Origin: Victivallales bacterium | GTDB taxonomy: Bacteria > Verrucomicrobiota > Lentisphaeria > Oligosphaerales > Oligosphaeraceae | Assembly (NCBI GenBank): GCA_017431185.1 | Contig: JAFRLP010000200.1 | Location: forward strand, 1 to 5,520 | Length of the DNA stretch: 5,520 nucleotides | Direction of reading: 5' to 3' | In this document: positions 1-5,272 of the stretch, piece by piece | Position numbering within the stretch: position 1 is the first letter of the stretch | Layout: every line of letters begins with the position of its first letter | The notes under the pieces: model-generated | What the model was told of the DNA's origin: nothing | The model's input: the letters and a program-made list of their open reading frames with translations, nothing else | The model's database searches: none | Made by a program: the position numbers and the translations under genes

Positions 1-2197
1 AAACAACGACCAGTACAAGAAAATCAACGACTCGATAGCCCAGTATGTCTCCGGCGTGCGTTGCGAGGAAACGAGTCCATGCTATCCACGGCTGGTGAAG
101 GCGCAAGGCGCGATGCCGCCGCCGGAAGAACTCATGCGTTTGCTGGGGGACATCATTGCCGAAGAGCGTGGGCAGGATGACGCCTTTGGGAAACAGATTG
201 CCGAGAAAGATGTGGAAATTGGTCGGCTGGAGAAACTTGTCGGCACTGCAGAAGAACAGGAAAAGGCGCGAAAGGCCATTCAGACGGCGACGGAAAAGCT
301 CCAGGTCTTGGAGCCGAAACGGGAGGGGCTTGCAGCGGCAGCGGCGGAAGTCAAGAAGGTTAATGACGCCCAGATTACCGCCAATCAGCAGCGGATTGGA
401 CAGATTGGTCAGACGCTGTCCTCCTATGATACGCTGGATGGCCTTGGAAAGAAGGTCGTGGAGGATGGGCGGAAGTTGAATGAAGCCCGGAAGTCATACG
501 CGAAAAGCGAGGAAGAGCTGAAGGCACTTCGGGCAGATAATCAGAAGCTGGAAGAGGAGTTCCAGTCCTTGGCGGATGTTTCCGCTGGGATCGCGCGTCT
601 GAAGGGCGAGTTGAAGGACCTGGAGGGACACCGCACCGAGTTGACGAATCTGGAGAAGGAATGGACGGGATACCAGGACCTCGACAAGCAGTTGGCTGAT
701 GCCCAGGCAACTTATCATTCAGAAGCCGATAAGGCGAAGGTGGCGCAGGAACACGCACGGAATCTCCGCGAGGCCTTCAACAACGAACAAGCAGGGCTGA
801 TGGCTGAGACGTTGGTAGAGGGCGAGCCGTGTCCGGTCTGCGGTTCCACGTCGCACCCGCACAAGGCGGCGAAGTCCGCGGAGGCACCGACGGAGGACGT
901 AGTCAAGGAAGCGGAGGGTGCGGCTCAGGCGGCACAGGAACTGGCCAATACGAAGAGTGTCGAGGCCGGTCAATGCAAAGGTCGCTTCGAGGAGGCTCGG
1001 AAGGCGATGCTGGAGCATGCGGAGATGCGGTTAGGCGTCAAGGACCTGGAGCGTCTGCCGGAGCTCCTGAAATCCGCGTTGAAAAGCAACGCCGGCGAGG
1101 TCGCGGCAAAAAAGAAGGAACTGGAGACCGCAGAGAACAAGCAGGAACGTTGGAAGACGTTGCAGGCCGATTTGCCGGCGAAAAAGGCAAAGGCAGATGA
1201 GGCTGCGGCGAAGTTGGTCGAAGCCAAAAATGCAATTGCAACCAGCGAAGCGACTCTTGCTGCCCTTGAGAGCCAGCGCGATGAATTGGCGAAGAGCCTC
1301 GAATTCTCCGGAAAGGCTGAAGCGGTGAAGGCGCAAAAAGCCCTGTTGACACAAGTGGAGGCATGGCAAAAGGAAATCCAGTCCGCCGAAACGAAGTTGA
1401 AGAAGTGCGACGGCGAAATCATGACCTTGCAGGGACAACGCAAGAACTCCGAGGAGTTGCTCAAGGACGCACAGGAGATTGACATTCCCGCCGAAAAGGC
1501 GAAACTCGAAGGTCTTCAGCAGGGAAGAAAGAAGCTGGCCGAGGCGCAGCAGACGATTCATTCCATGTTGGATACCAACAACCGTCACCAGACCGAAGTC
1601 GACAAAAAAATCCGCGAGAGCGCGGAGGTGCTCTCACGCGGAAGCTGGCTTGGAGCACTCGCCGATACGGTCTGCGGAAATTTGAAGGGCAAGCCGCGCA
1701 TCCAGCTGGAGACCTACTACCAGATGACGCTCTTTGACAGCATCATCCAGCGTGCGAACTCACATCTGATGCGGATGTCCGGCGGGAAATACGACCTCAA
1801 GCGAAACGAAGAGTATGGTTTGAGGGGACAGGTTGGCCTGGACCTGAATGTCATCGACCACTATTGCGGGCAGGAGCGCAGCGTCAAGTCTCTTTCCGGC
1901 GGCGAGACCTTCATCGCGGCACTCTCCCTGGCGTTGGGCTTCTCGGAGGAGATTCAGAACACGGCGGGCGGAATTGTCCTTGACACCATGTATGTGGACG
2001 AGGGCTTCGGAACGCTGGACGAGGAGGCTCTCCAGCAGGCGCTGAAGGCGCTTAACAGCCTGACCGAGGGGAACCGCCTCATCGGCGTCATCTCCCCTGT
2101 GGAGGAACTGCGTCGGAAACTGGACAAGCAGGTCGTGGTCACCAAGGCGGAAAAGAGCGCTATTTGCGGGAGCACCGTTGAAATCCGCGTGGAATAA
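1..2197 (+). CDS. sbcC: SbcC-type exonuclease subunit (Rad50/SMC-like ATPase), 5' end missing
   Basis: Large subunit of the SbcCD (Mre11-Rad50-like) complex, which uses ATP binding to control an SbcD nuclease that trims hairpins, blocked DNA ends and double-strand breaks in the cytoplasm. The reading frame is open from base 2, so about 731 codons are visible. SbcC proteins are usually about 1000 residues or more, so the Walker A head and first coiled-coil stretch lie upstream; the GTG at 56 is internal. Visible order: Glu/Lys/Ala-rich coiled coil (codons about 30-260), zinc hook CPVC (Cys277 and Cys280, bases 830-841), returning coiled coil (about 290-550), then the ATPase C-lobe with signature LSGGE (631-635, bases 1892-1906) and Walker B/D-loop LDTMYVDEGFGTLD (from 660). 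The conserved 'ISHVEEL' H-loop reads ISPVEEL, with Pro at codon 699. An sbcD gene probably lies upstream, but it is not visible. Confidence 0.95.
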   Translation, partial: NNDQYKKINDSIAQYVSGVRCEETSPCYPRLVKAQGAMPPPEELMRLLGDIIAEERGQDDAFGKQIAEKDVEIGRLEKLVGTAEEQEKARKAIQTATEKLQVLEPKREGLAAAAAEVKKVNDAQITANQQRIGQIGQTLSSYDTLDGLGKKVVEDGRKLNEARKSYAKSEEELKALRADNQKLEEEFQSLADVSAGIARLKGELKDLEGHRTELTNLEKEWTGYQDLDKQLADAQATYHSEADKAKVAQEHARNLREAFNNEQAGLMAETLVEGEPCPVCGSTSHPHKAAKSAEAPTEDVVKEAEGAAQAAQELANTKSVEAGQCKGRFEEARKAMLEHAEMRLGVKDLERLPELLKSALKSNAGEVAAKKKELETAENKQERWKTLQADLPAKKAKADEAAAKLVEAKNAIATSEATLAALESQRDELAKSLEFSGKAEAVKAQKALLTQVEAWQKEIQSAETKLKKCDGEIMTLQGQRKNSEELLKDAQEIDIPAEKAKLEGLQQGRKKLAEAQQTIHSMLDTNNRHQTEVDKKIRESAEVLSRGSWLGALADTVCGNLKGKPRIQLETYYQMTLFDSIIQRANSHLMRMSGGKYDLKRNEEYGLRGQVGLDLNVIDHYCGQERSVKSLSGGETFIAALSLALGFSEEIQNTAGGIVLDTMYVDEGFGTLDEEALQQALKALNSLTEGNRLIGVISPVEELRRKLDKQVVVTKAEKSAICGSTVEIRVE

Positions 2198-2228
2198 AAG
2201 CTTCCTTTACCGCAAGGCGATGTCCGAT

Positions 2229-2306
2229 TTAGCAATTGGCAATTGGAACTATTTGCCAATGGAAACTGTATTCACTCCCCTTTTCTGCTTAATTGCTTAT
2301 TGCTAA
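2229..2306. repeat. Heptameric repeats in inverted arrangement (hairpin-forming)
   Basis: The left arm 2229-2244 (ttagcaattggcaatt) is complementary to the right arm 2291-2306 (aattgcttattgctaa) at 13 of 16 positions. Each arm has a 7-base period: gcaattg occurs twice in tandem at 2232-2245, and attgctt/attgcta occur back to back at 2292-2305. A second, perfect 8-bp inverted repeat lies inside (2235-2242 attggcaa with 2253-2260 ttgccaat, 10-base loop). Its position just after sbcC, between converging genes, would suit a bidirectional transcription stop or an RNA-stabilising hairpin, but the stems are AT-rich and lack a clear U-tract. Short heptameric repeats of this style are known from several bacterial groups, including cyanobacteria. 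Confidence 0.6.
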
Positions 2307-2318
2307 TTCAATCGCTGA

Positions 2319-2336
2319 GGGAGTCACTAGTGTCCC
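2319..2336. repeat. Short inverted repeat around CACTAGTG
   Basis: The segment gggagtcactagtgtccc has 4-bp ends that pair (GGGA with TCCC) and a perfect 8-bp palindrome CACTAGTG at 2325-2332. It lies 24 bases beyond the stop codon of the leftward 116 aa gene. It may be part of a terminator or the scar or end of a mobile element; no second copy is visible in the window. Confidence 0.35.
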
Positions 2337-2360
2337 ATAAAAATGAGGAGGAGTTTTGTT

Positions 2361-2711
2361 TTAATCGAAGAGTCCCGGCAAAAATGGCGTTCCATTGTTG
2401 CCAGGTTCGGTTCTGTCCTCCAGCCCGAACAGTTCGGCGAGAGGCGTCTTGTCGGTCATGGACACCTCCAGGATCTGCAGCAATTCCTCCGGGTTGGCGT
2501 TTTTCCAGACTTCGAAAAAGGTATCACCGTGGCCTACCAGCAGCTCTGGCGTCCAGCCTTTATAGGGAATAAAACAGACCTTGTCATCAGGCCTCATGAA
2601 CTCGCACCATCCCTGGTAGGGCTCGGTGTGCCAGACAAAGCGATCGTTAATACAGATGACATTCGGCCCCCTGCGAGAAAGGCGCTTGTTGCTTATTTCA
2701 AACCAGTCCAT
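2361..2711 (-). CDS. Hypothetical protein, 116 aa
   Basis: I do not recognise this protein family. The product is soluble-looking, with no signal peptide or membrane segment, rich in Trp, Phe, Asp and Glu, and ends in a Pro/Gly-rich tail (PFLPGLFD). Two short Trp/Gly/Pro-containing stretches, EPYQGW (about 35-40) and YKGWTPELL (about 54-62), look like a compact beta fold followed by an acidic helix. The start at 2711 is chosen because GGAGG (2721-2717) sits 5 bases upstream. The ATG at 2723 overlaps the stop of the preceding gene (TAATG) but has no Shine-Dalgarno of its own, and longer reading would cross the membrane-protein gene. It lies 11 bases after that gene and is probably translated from the same transcript as the helicase. 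The plus-strand frame over this DNA runs across both leftward genes and looks like an artefact. Confidence 0.7.
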   Translation of the reverse strand: MDWFEISNKRLSRRGPNVICINDRFVWHTEPYQGWCEFMRPDDKVCFIPYKGWTPELLVGHGDTFFEVWKNANPEELLQILEVSMTDKTPLAELFGLEDRTEPGNNGTPFLPGLFD

Positions 2712-2716
2712 TGTTG

Positions 2717-2721
2717 CCTCC
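2717..2721 (-). promoter_or_regulatory. Ribosome binding site of the 116 aa gene
   Basis: GGAGG on the minus strand with a 5-base spacer (CAACA) to ATG 2711. It lies in the 11-base gap after the membrane-protein stop and decides the start codon of the 116 aa gene. Confidence 0.7.
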
Positions 2722-2722
2722 A

Positions 2723-2935
2723 TTATTTGTGCTGTTGTTTCATTTTCAGTGCCATTGTCGCGTACATGCCGTGCTCTGGGAGCTCTCCCGTACGTTGCCA
2801 CAGATCGCCAATCACCTCGGCAAGTTTCAGGATAGGCGTAATCAAATGTCCAATAAGCCCCATCGGCAGAATCACTACGAAAAAGAAAATGTGTGGTATT
2901 GTCCTCATTTTTCCTTGAGATTCACCATTGTACAT
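2723..2935 (-). CDS. Small single-pass membrane protein, 61-70 aa
   Basis: I recognise no family. A strongly hydrophobic stretch (PHIFFFVVILPMGLIGHLI, residues about 14-32 of the 70 aa form) gives one predicted membrane segment near the N-terminus, followed by a basic, amphipathic tail (KLAEVIGDLWQRTGEL and on, ending KMKQQHK) that is probably cytoplasmic. Two starts are possible. ATG 2935 gives 70 aa, with AGAGGA 11 bases upstream, partly inside a GGAATATTCC palindrome. ATG 2908 gives 61 aa, with AAGGA only 3 bases upstream. The gene lies between the helicase (63-base gap) and the 116 aa gene (11-base gap), all leftward, which supports one operon. Small size makes this call less secure than its neighbours; a tail anchor, holin-like or accessory peptide role would all be guesses. 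Confidence 0.55.
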   Translation of the reverse strand: MYNGESQGKMRTIPHIFFFVVILPMGLIGHLITPILKLAEVIGDLWQRTGELPEHGMYATMALKMKQQHK

Positions 2936-2939
2936 TTGT

Positions 2940-2949
2940 GGAATATTCC
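2940..2949. repeat. Perfect 10-bp palindrome GGAATATTCC at the start of the membrane-protein gene
   Basis: The palindrome lies 5-14 bases upstream of ATG 2935 and overlaps the GGA of the minus-strand Shine-Dalgarno AGAGGA. It could be an operator half-site or a small structure affecting translation, or chance in AT-rich DNA. Confidence 0.3.
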
Positions 2950-2958
2950 TCTTTTATG

Positions 2959-2999
2959 ATGACAATTATGTTTTATTGTGTGCCTACTGTGATTGTCAT
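2959..2999. repeat. 8-bp inverted repeat directly after the helicase stop codon
   Basis: atgacaat (2959-2966) and attgtcat (2992-2999) are perfect inverted copies separated by 25 bases, in the gap between the helicase stop and the membrane-protein start. No T-run follows on the minus strand, so an intercistronic hairpin rather than a full terminator is more likely. Confidence 0.35.
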
Positions 3000-3937
3000 T
3001 ATTTCTTACTAGCTTTTGGATCATTCTCAAAAAGTGTGTATTTAGGAAAGAACTTGAGATTGACAGTTCCACAGGAGCCATGTCTGTTCTTTGCGATGTT
3101 GAGTTCTGCGGAGAGTGGTTCATTATGACAACGATGAAGAATGGCAATGATGTCAGCAATTTGCTTGACTCCCCCTGATTCGCGGATACTGGAAAGATTC
3201 GGTTTTACTTGGCAATCCGCTTGCCGAGACAACTGAGCCAAAACAATAACCGGGATGGTTAATTCTCTGGCCATAGCCTTGAGCGAATTTGAAATCGCAG
3301 TAATCTCGCATTCGCGACTGGCACAGCAGCTCCTTCGAGAATCCCTAATAAGTTGCAAATAGTCAATGAAAATCGCCTTCACACCATATTGACTGCGCAT
3401 CAGCCGTGCCTTGACACGGAGTTCAGAAATATCCATTTCTCCCGTGTCGTCAATGACGATTTGGGCCTCATGGATTCGATTTGACGCATCTAGCACTTTA
3501 CACCATTGTTCTCCCGATACTTGGTTTTTCCAGAAGTCTGTGATGCTGATTCGCGTAAGGCTGGAAAGCATTCGGATGATGACTGCCCGAGTGGACATCT
3601 CGAATGAGAAGATGCCTACTGGAGTGCGTGCATTGCCTAGAGCGATATTGGTGGCGATGTTCAGCATCAGAGAAGTCTTTCCGACAGAAGGACGCGATGC
3701 AAGCACGAACAAATCGCCGGGCTGGAGTCCCAAGATATTTTCATCGAAATCGAACCCTGTGCGGAACCCGACTGCGGAAGGGGCACCTTGGGTGAGTTTT
3801 TGCAGATGCTTTACTGTCTCCAGTACCGGGTTACGCGTCAACAATTCATTTGGGTCATCAAAACAAGTGTTTTCTGCTTTTTCTTGTTTGCAACCATTGC
3901 GCTCGGCAGAAGCCCTTTCTTGTTTTCTTGTTCTCAT
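2999..3937 (-). CDS. DnaB-type hexameric helicase, C-terminal domain only
   Basis: RecA-fold helicase of the replicative DnaB family, expected to unwind DNA 5' to 3' using NTP. In the 312 aa form: basic Glu/Lys-rich N-terminus (1-25), linker-like helix (about 30-50), entry motif GFDFDENILGLQPGDL (about 61-76), Walker A RPSVGKTS (82-89), FSFEMS with the catalytic-type Glu (about 113), Walker B AIFIDYLQLI (Asp about 192), the LKAMAREL..PVIVLAQLSRQ motif (220-239), LSSIRESGG (about 249-257), and AKNRHGSCGTV with its Arg-finger region (about 282-292). All core motifs look intact. DnaB is usually about 450 residues; the N-terminal helical domain that binds primase and loader is absent, as in plasmid and phage helicases. 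The start at 3937 is chosen for GGAG 8 bases upstream; ATG 3970 and TTG 3994 extend the frame without a Shine-Dalgarno. The gene is AT-rich compared with its flanks, suggesting transfer. Confidence 0.88.
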   Translation of the reverse strand: MRTRKQERASAERNGCKQEKAENTCFDDPNELLTRNPVLETVKHLQKLTQGAPSAVGFRTGFDFDENILGLQPGDLFVLASRPSVGKTSLMLNIATNIALGNARTPVGIFSFEMSTRAVIIRMLSSLTRISITDFWKNQVSGEQWCKVLDASNRIHEAQIVIDDTGEMDISELRVKARLMRSQYGVKAIFIDYLQLIRDSRRSCCASRECEITAISNSLKAMARELTIPVIVLAQLSRQADCQVKPNLSSIRESGGVKQIADIIAILHRCHNEPLSAELNIAKNRHGSCGTVNLKFFPKYTLFENDPKASKK

Positions 3938-3945
3938 TTTCTCAA

Positions 3946-3949
3946 CTCC
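3946..3949 (-). promoter_or_regulatory. Ribosome binding site of the helicase gene
   Basis: GGAG on the minus strand, 8 bases before ATG 3937. It is the only good Shine-Dalgarno among the possible helicase starts. Confidence 0.55.
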
Positions 3950-4046
3950 GTCTTTACACGATTTTGTCATTGTTGTTTTGAAGGATTCACTCAAAAACCA
4001 TATAATTGCTTATGATTGTTTATTCTCCATTCTGTTGTGCCTCTCC

Positions 4047-4077
4047 ATTATAACAAGTGGAAATTGCATTCTGTCAA
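4047..4077 (-). promoter_or_regulatory. Leftward promoter of the helicase operon (TTGACA, extended -10)
   Basis: On the minus strand, a perfect -35 TTGACA (4077-4072) is followed after 19 bases by a perfect -10 TATAAT (4052-4047) with an upstream TG (TGTTATAAT). The spacer is 2 bases longer than the optimum, which the extended -10 can offset. Transcription should start near 4040, giving a leader of about 100 bases before ATG 3937. Confidence 0.65.
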
Positions 4078-4171
4078 CCAAAACAAATCATTTTCCAATA
4101 AAATAGTTCAGCCCCCTCTACAGAAAACGTCCATGCTAACAGAAATCTTTACTGCTCACAATCGAATTCAG

Positions 4172-4179
4172 GGCATGCC
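4172..4179. promoter_or_regulatory. Palindrome GGCATGCC, candidate operator
   Basis: This perfect 8-bp palindrome ends 1 base before the candidate -35 box of the WYL gene. A bound regulator here could autoregulate the gene. It is short and could be chance. Confidence 0.25.
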
Positions 4180-4180
4180 A

Positions 4181-4209
4181 TAGACAAGGCGTGTCCAATG
4201 GTGTAAATT
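4181..4209 (+). promoter_or_regulatory. Rightward promoter of the WYL regulator
   Basis: TAGACA (4181-4186, one mismatch to TTGACA), a 17-base spacer, and TAAATT (4204-4209, four of six matches to TATAAT). The expected transcript start is near 4216, leaving about 30 bases of leader that includes the ribosome binding site. Confidence 0.45.
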
Positions 4210-4235
4210 ATGGATGTGCAAATAAAAGAACCCAT

Positions 4236-4240
4236 AGGAG
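4236..4240 (+). promoter_or_regulatory. Ribosome binding site of the WYL regulator
   Basis: AGGAG with a 6-base spacer to ATG 4247, which fixes the start of the gene. Confidence 0.75.
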
Positions 4241-4246
4241 AGCAAA

Positions 4247-5272
4247 ATGGCGAGTGATATCAACAAGATGACGCGGCTGCTGAAGCTGGTGTCCATGCTG
4301 CGCAAGAACAGTTTCCCGAACCACACGACCTTGGAAAAGGAGCTGCGGGCCTTGGACGCCACGGGGCAGTTCAAGATTTCCCAGAAGACCATCCAGCGGG
4401 ATGTGCTGTACCTCCAGGCGGAATACAACGCCCCCATCGATTTCGACTACCACAACAACGGCTATTATCTGAAGGATCCCGACTGGAGATTCGAGGTGCC
4501 GCTGCTGAGCGATGTCGAGATGCAGGCTATCACACTTGGTGCTCGGTTGGCGGAGACGGTCATGCCCGAGCCGATTTCGGGGGAAATCCAGCAGGCGGCG
4601 GACATGCTGGCCAGCTCCAACGCCACGGGGCTTGACGCCAATGCGATGCTTATCTCGCTGGTAGCCCAAGGGGCGCGCATCCCGATACCGCCTGCCATCT
4701 TCAAGGAGGTCTTTGAGGCCTGGGAGACACGCCAGGGGCTTTCGGTAACCTACGTCCACGGAATGACGGGAAAGATTGTTCGATATGTCATCGAGCCGCA
4801 TGTGCTCTCCTTCTATGATGGCCTGTGGTATGTCAAGGCGATTGTCGTGTCACAGGACGGAGAAATCCTACCGGAACGCACCATCCGCACCCTAGCGGTC
4901 AATCGTTTCCGTACCGCCGTCATCTACCCCGCGCCGTTTGCGCCCGACATGAGGCTCATCCGCGAGGTGAACGAGGGAACGCTGTTCAACTTCCCGACTG
5001 TGAAGGAGGTCGTTCTGCGTTTCAAGGGGAAAGCCGTTCCTTATGCCCGCGAAAACCACGATGCGTCCCAAATCGAGGAACAGTCAGATGGGAGTCTTCT
5101 GGTGACCGTCCGCAATGCCATCGACTTCAAGATTGTTAACCTCGTTCTCAACGAGGGCGGCGATGTCACGGTCATCAGCCCGCCCGAGCTGGCACAGAAA
5201 GTCATAGATCAGGCGAAGGCGGTCATTCAGGCGCAGGCGCAGACGGTCATCCAGGCGCAGGAGAAGCCCTGA
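4247..5272 (+). CDS. HTH-WYL domain transcriptional regulator
   Basis: DNA-binding regulator of the DeoR-like HTH/WYL family (341 aa, normal length). N-terminal winged helix-turn-helix (about 7-75) with recognition helix SQKTIQRDVLYLQ (45-57) and wing NNGYYLKD (70-77); helical linker (about 85-150); WYL domain (about 153-225) with EPHVLSFYDGLWYVKAI, the WYL motif reading Trp194-Tyr195-Val196; then a WCX-like C-terminal domain (about 250-325). WYL domains are thought to sense ligands such as nucleic-acid fragments or nucleotides, and members control phage-defence, CRISPR and DNA-damage genes. The gene starts at ATG 4247 behind AGGAG and is divergent from the helicase operon, so control of that operon and of itself is plausible. 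The tail carries an imperfect 8-residue repeat, VIQAQAQT VIQAQEKP, and the end overlaps the phosphatase gene by 26 bp tail to tail. The family call is firm; the target is inferred. Confidence 0.9.
   Translation: MASDINKMTRLLKLVSMLRKNSFPNHTTLEKELRALDATGQFKISQKTIQRDVLYLQAEYNAPIDFDYHNNGYYLKDPDWRFEVPLLSDVEMQAITLGARLAETVMPEPISGEIQQAADMLASSNATGLDANAMLISLVAQGARIPIPPAIFKEVFEAWETRQGLSVTYVHGMTGKIVRYVIEPHVLSFYDGLWYVKAIVVSQDGEILPERTIRTLAVNRFRTAVIYPAPFAPDMRLIREVNEGTLFNFPTVKEVVLRFKGKAVPYARENHDASQIEEQSDGSLLVTVRNAIDFKIVNLVLNEGGDVTVISPPELAQKVIDQAKAVIQAQAQTVIQAQEKP
5220..5260 (+). repeat. 17-bp direct repeat, 24-bp period, at the WYL 3' end
   Basis: cggtcattcaggcgcag (5220-5236) and cggtcatccaggcgcag (5244-5260) differ at one base. 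The period of 24 bases keeps frame and adds 8 residues to the regulator tail. On the other strand, the second copy supplies the TGA that ends the phosphatase gene (5249-5247). Confidence 0.75.

Larger units (their letters stand above)
2198..2360. other. AT-rich intergenic region between convergent sbcC and 116 aa gene
   Basis: This spacer lies between the sbcC stop and the stop of the leftward 116 aa gene. It holds no convincing coding sequence. It contains heptameric repeats in inverted arrangement and a short GGGA/TCCC inverted repeat around CACTAGTG. Transcription from both sides must end here or nearby, but no stem followed by a strong T-run is visible in either direction. Confidence 0.6.
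3938..4246. other. Divergent intergenic region between helicase operon and WYL regulator
   Basis: About 309 bases separate the two start codons. The region holds a sigma70-like promoter in each direction and the helicase leader. No RNA gene or protein-coding sequence can be supported here. It is the natural place for WYL-regulator binding sites; one 8-bp palindrome (4172-4179) touches the rightward -35 box. Confidence 0.6.

Noticed and set aside
56..58. GTG as the start of the SbcC gene
   Set aside because: The frame is open to the window edge, upstream codons already look SbcC-like, and the N-terminal Walker A half must lie further left.
970..1588. Minus-strand frames opposite sbcC
   Set aside because: Low-complexity Ser/Ala/Phe/Leu-rich translations are typical antisense shadows of a Lys/Glu-rich coiled coil.
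2164..2215. ttgcgg/ccgcaa pair as an sbcC terminator
   Set aside because: The loop is about 40 bases and no T-run follows.
2343..2918. Plus-strand 191-codon frame
   Set aside because: It is antisense to two leftward genes that have better protein character and ribosome binding sites; its product shows no recognisable domain.
2905..3159. Minus-strand 84-codon frame overlapping the helicase end
   Set aside because: It overlaps the conserved helicase C-terminus and the membrane-protein start in another frame; no ribosome binding site was noted.
4010..4030. Six-codon leader peptide (MENKQS) before the helicase
   Set aside because: Its possible Shine-Dalgarno (4046-4040) falls between the -10 box and the likely transcript start, so it would be mostly absent from the RNA.
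3411..4106. Plus-strand 231-codon frame
   Set aside because: It lies opposite the well-supported helicase and runs through its promoter; the translation shows no family features.
4208..4801. Minus-strand 197-codon frame opposite the WYL gene
   Set aside because: It is antisense to a complete HTH-WYL gene with a good start and ribosome binding site; no domain is visible.
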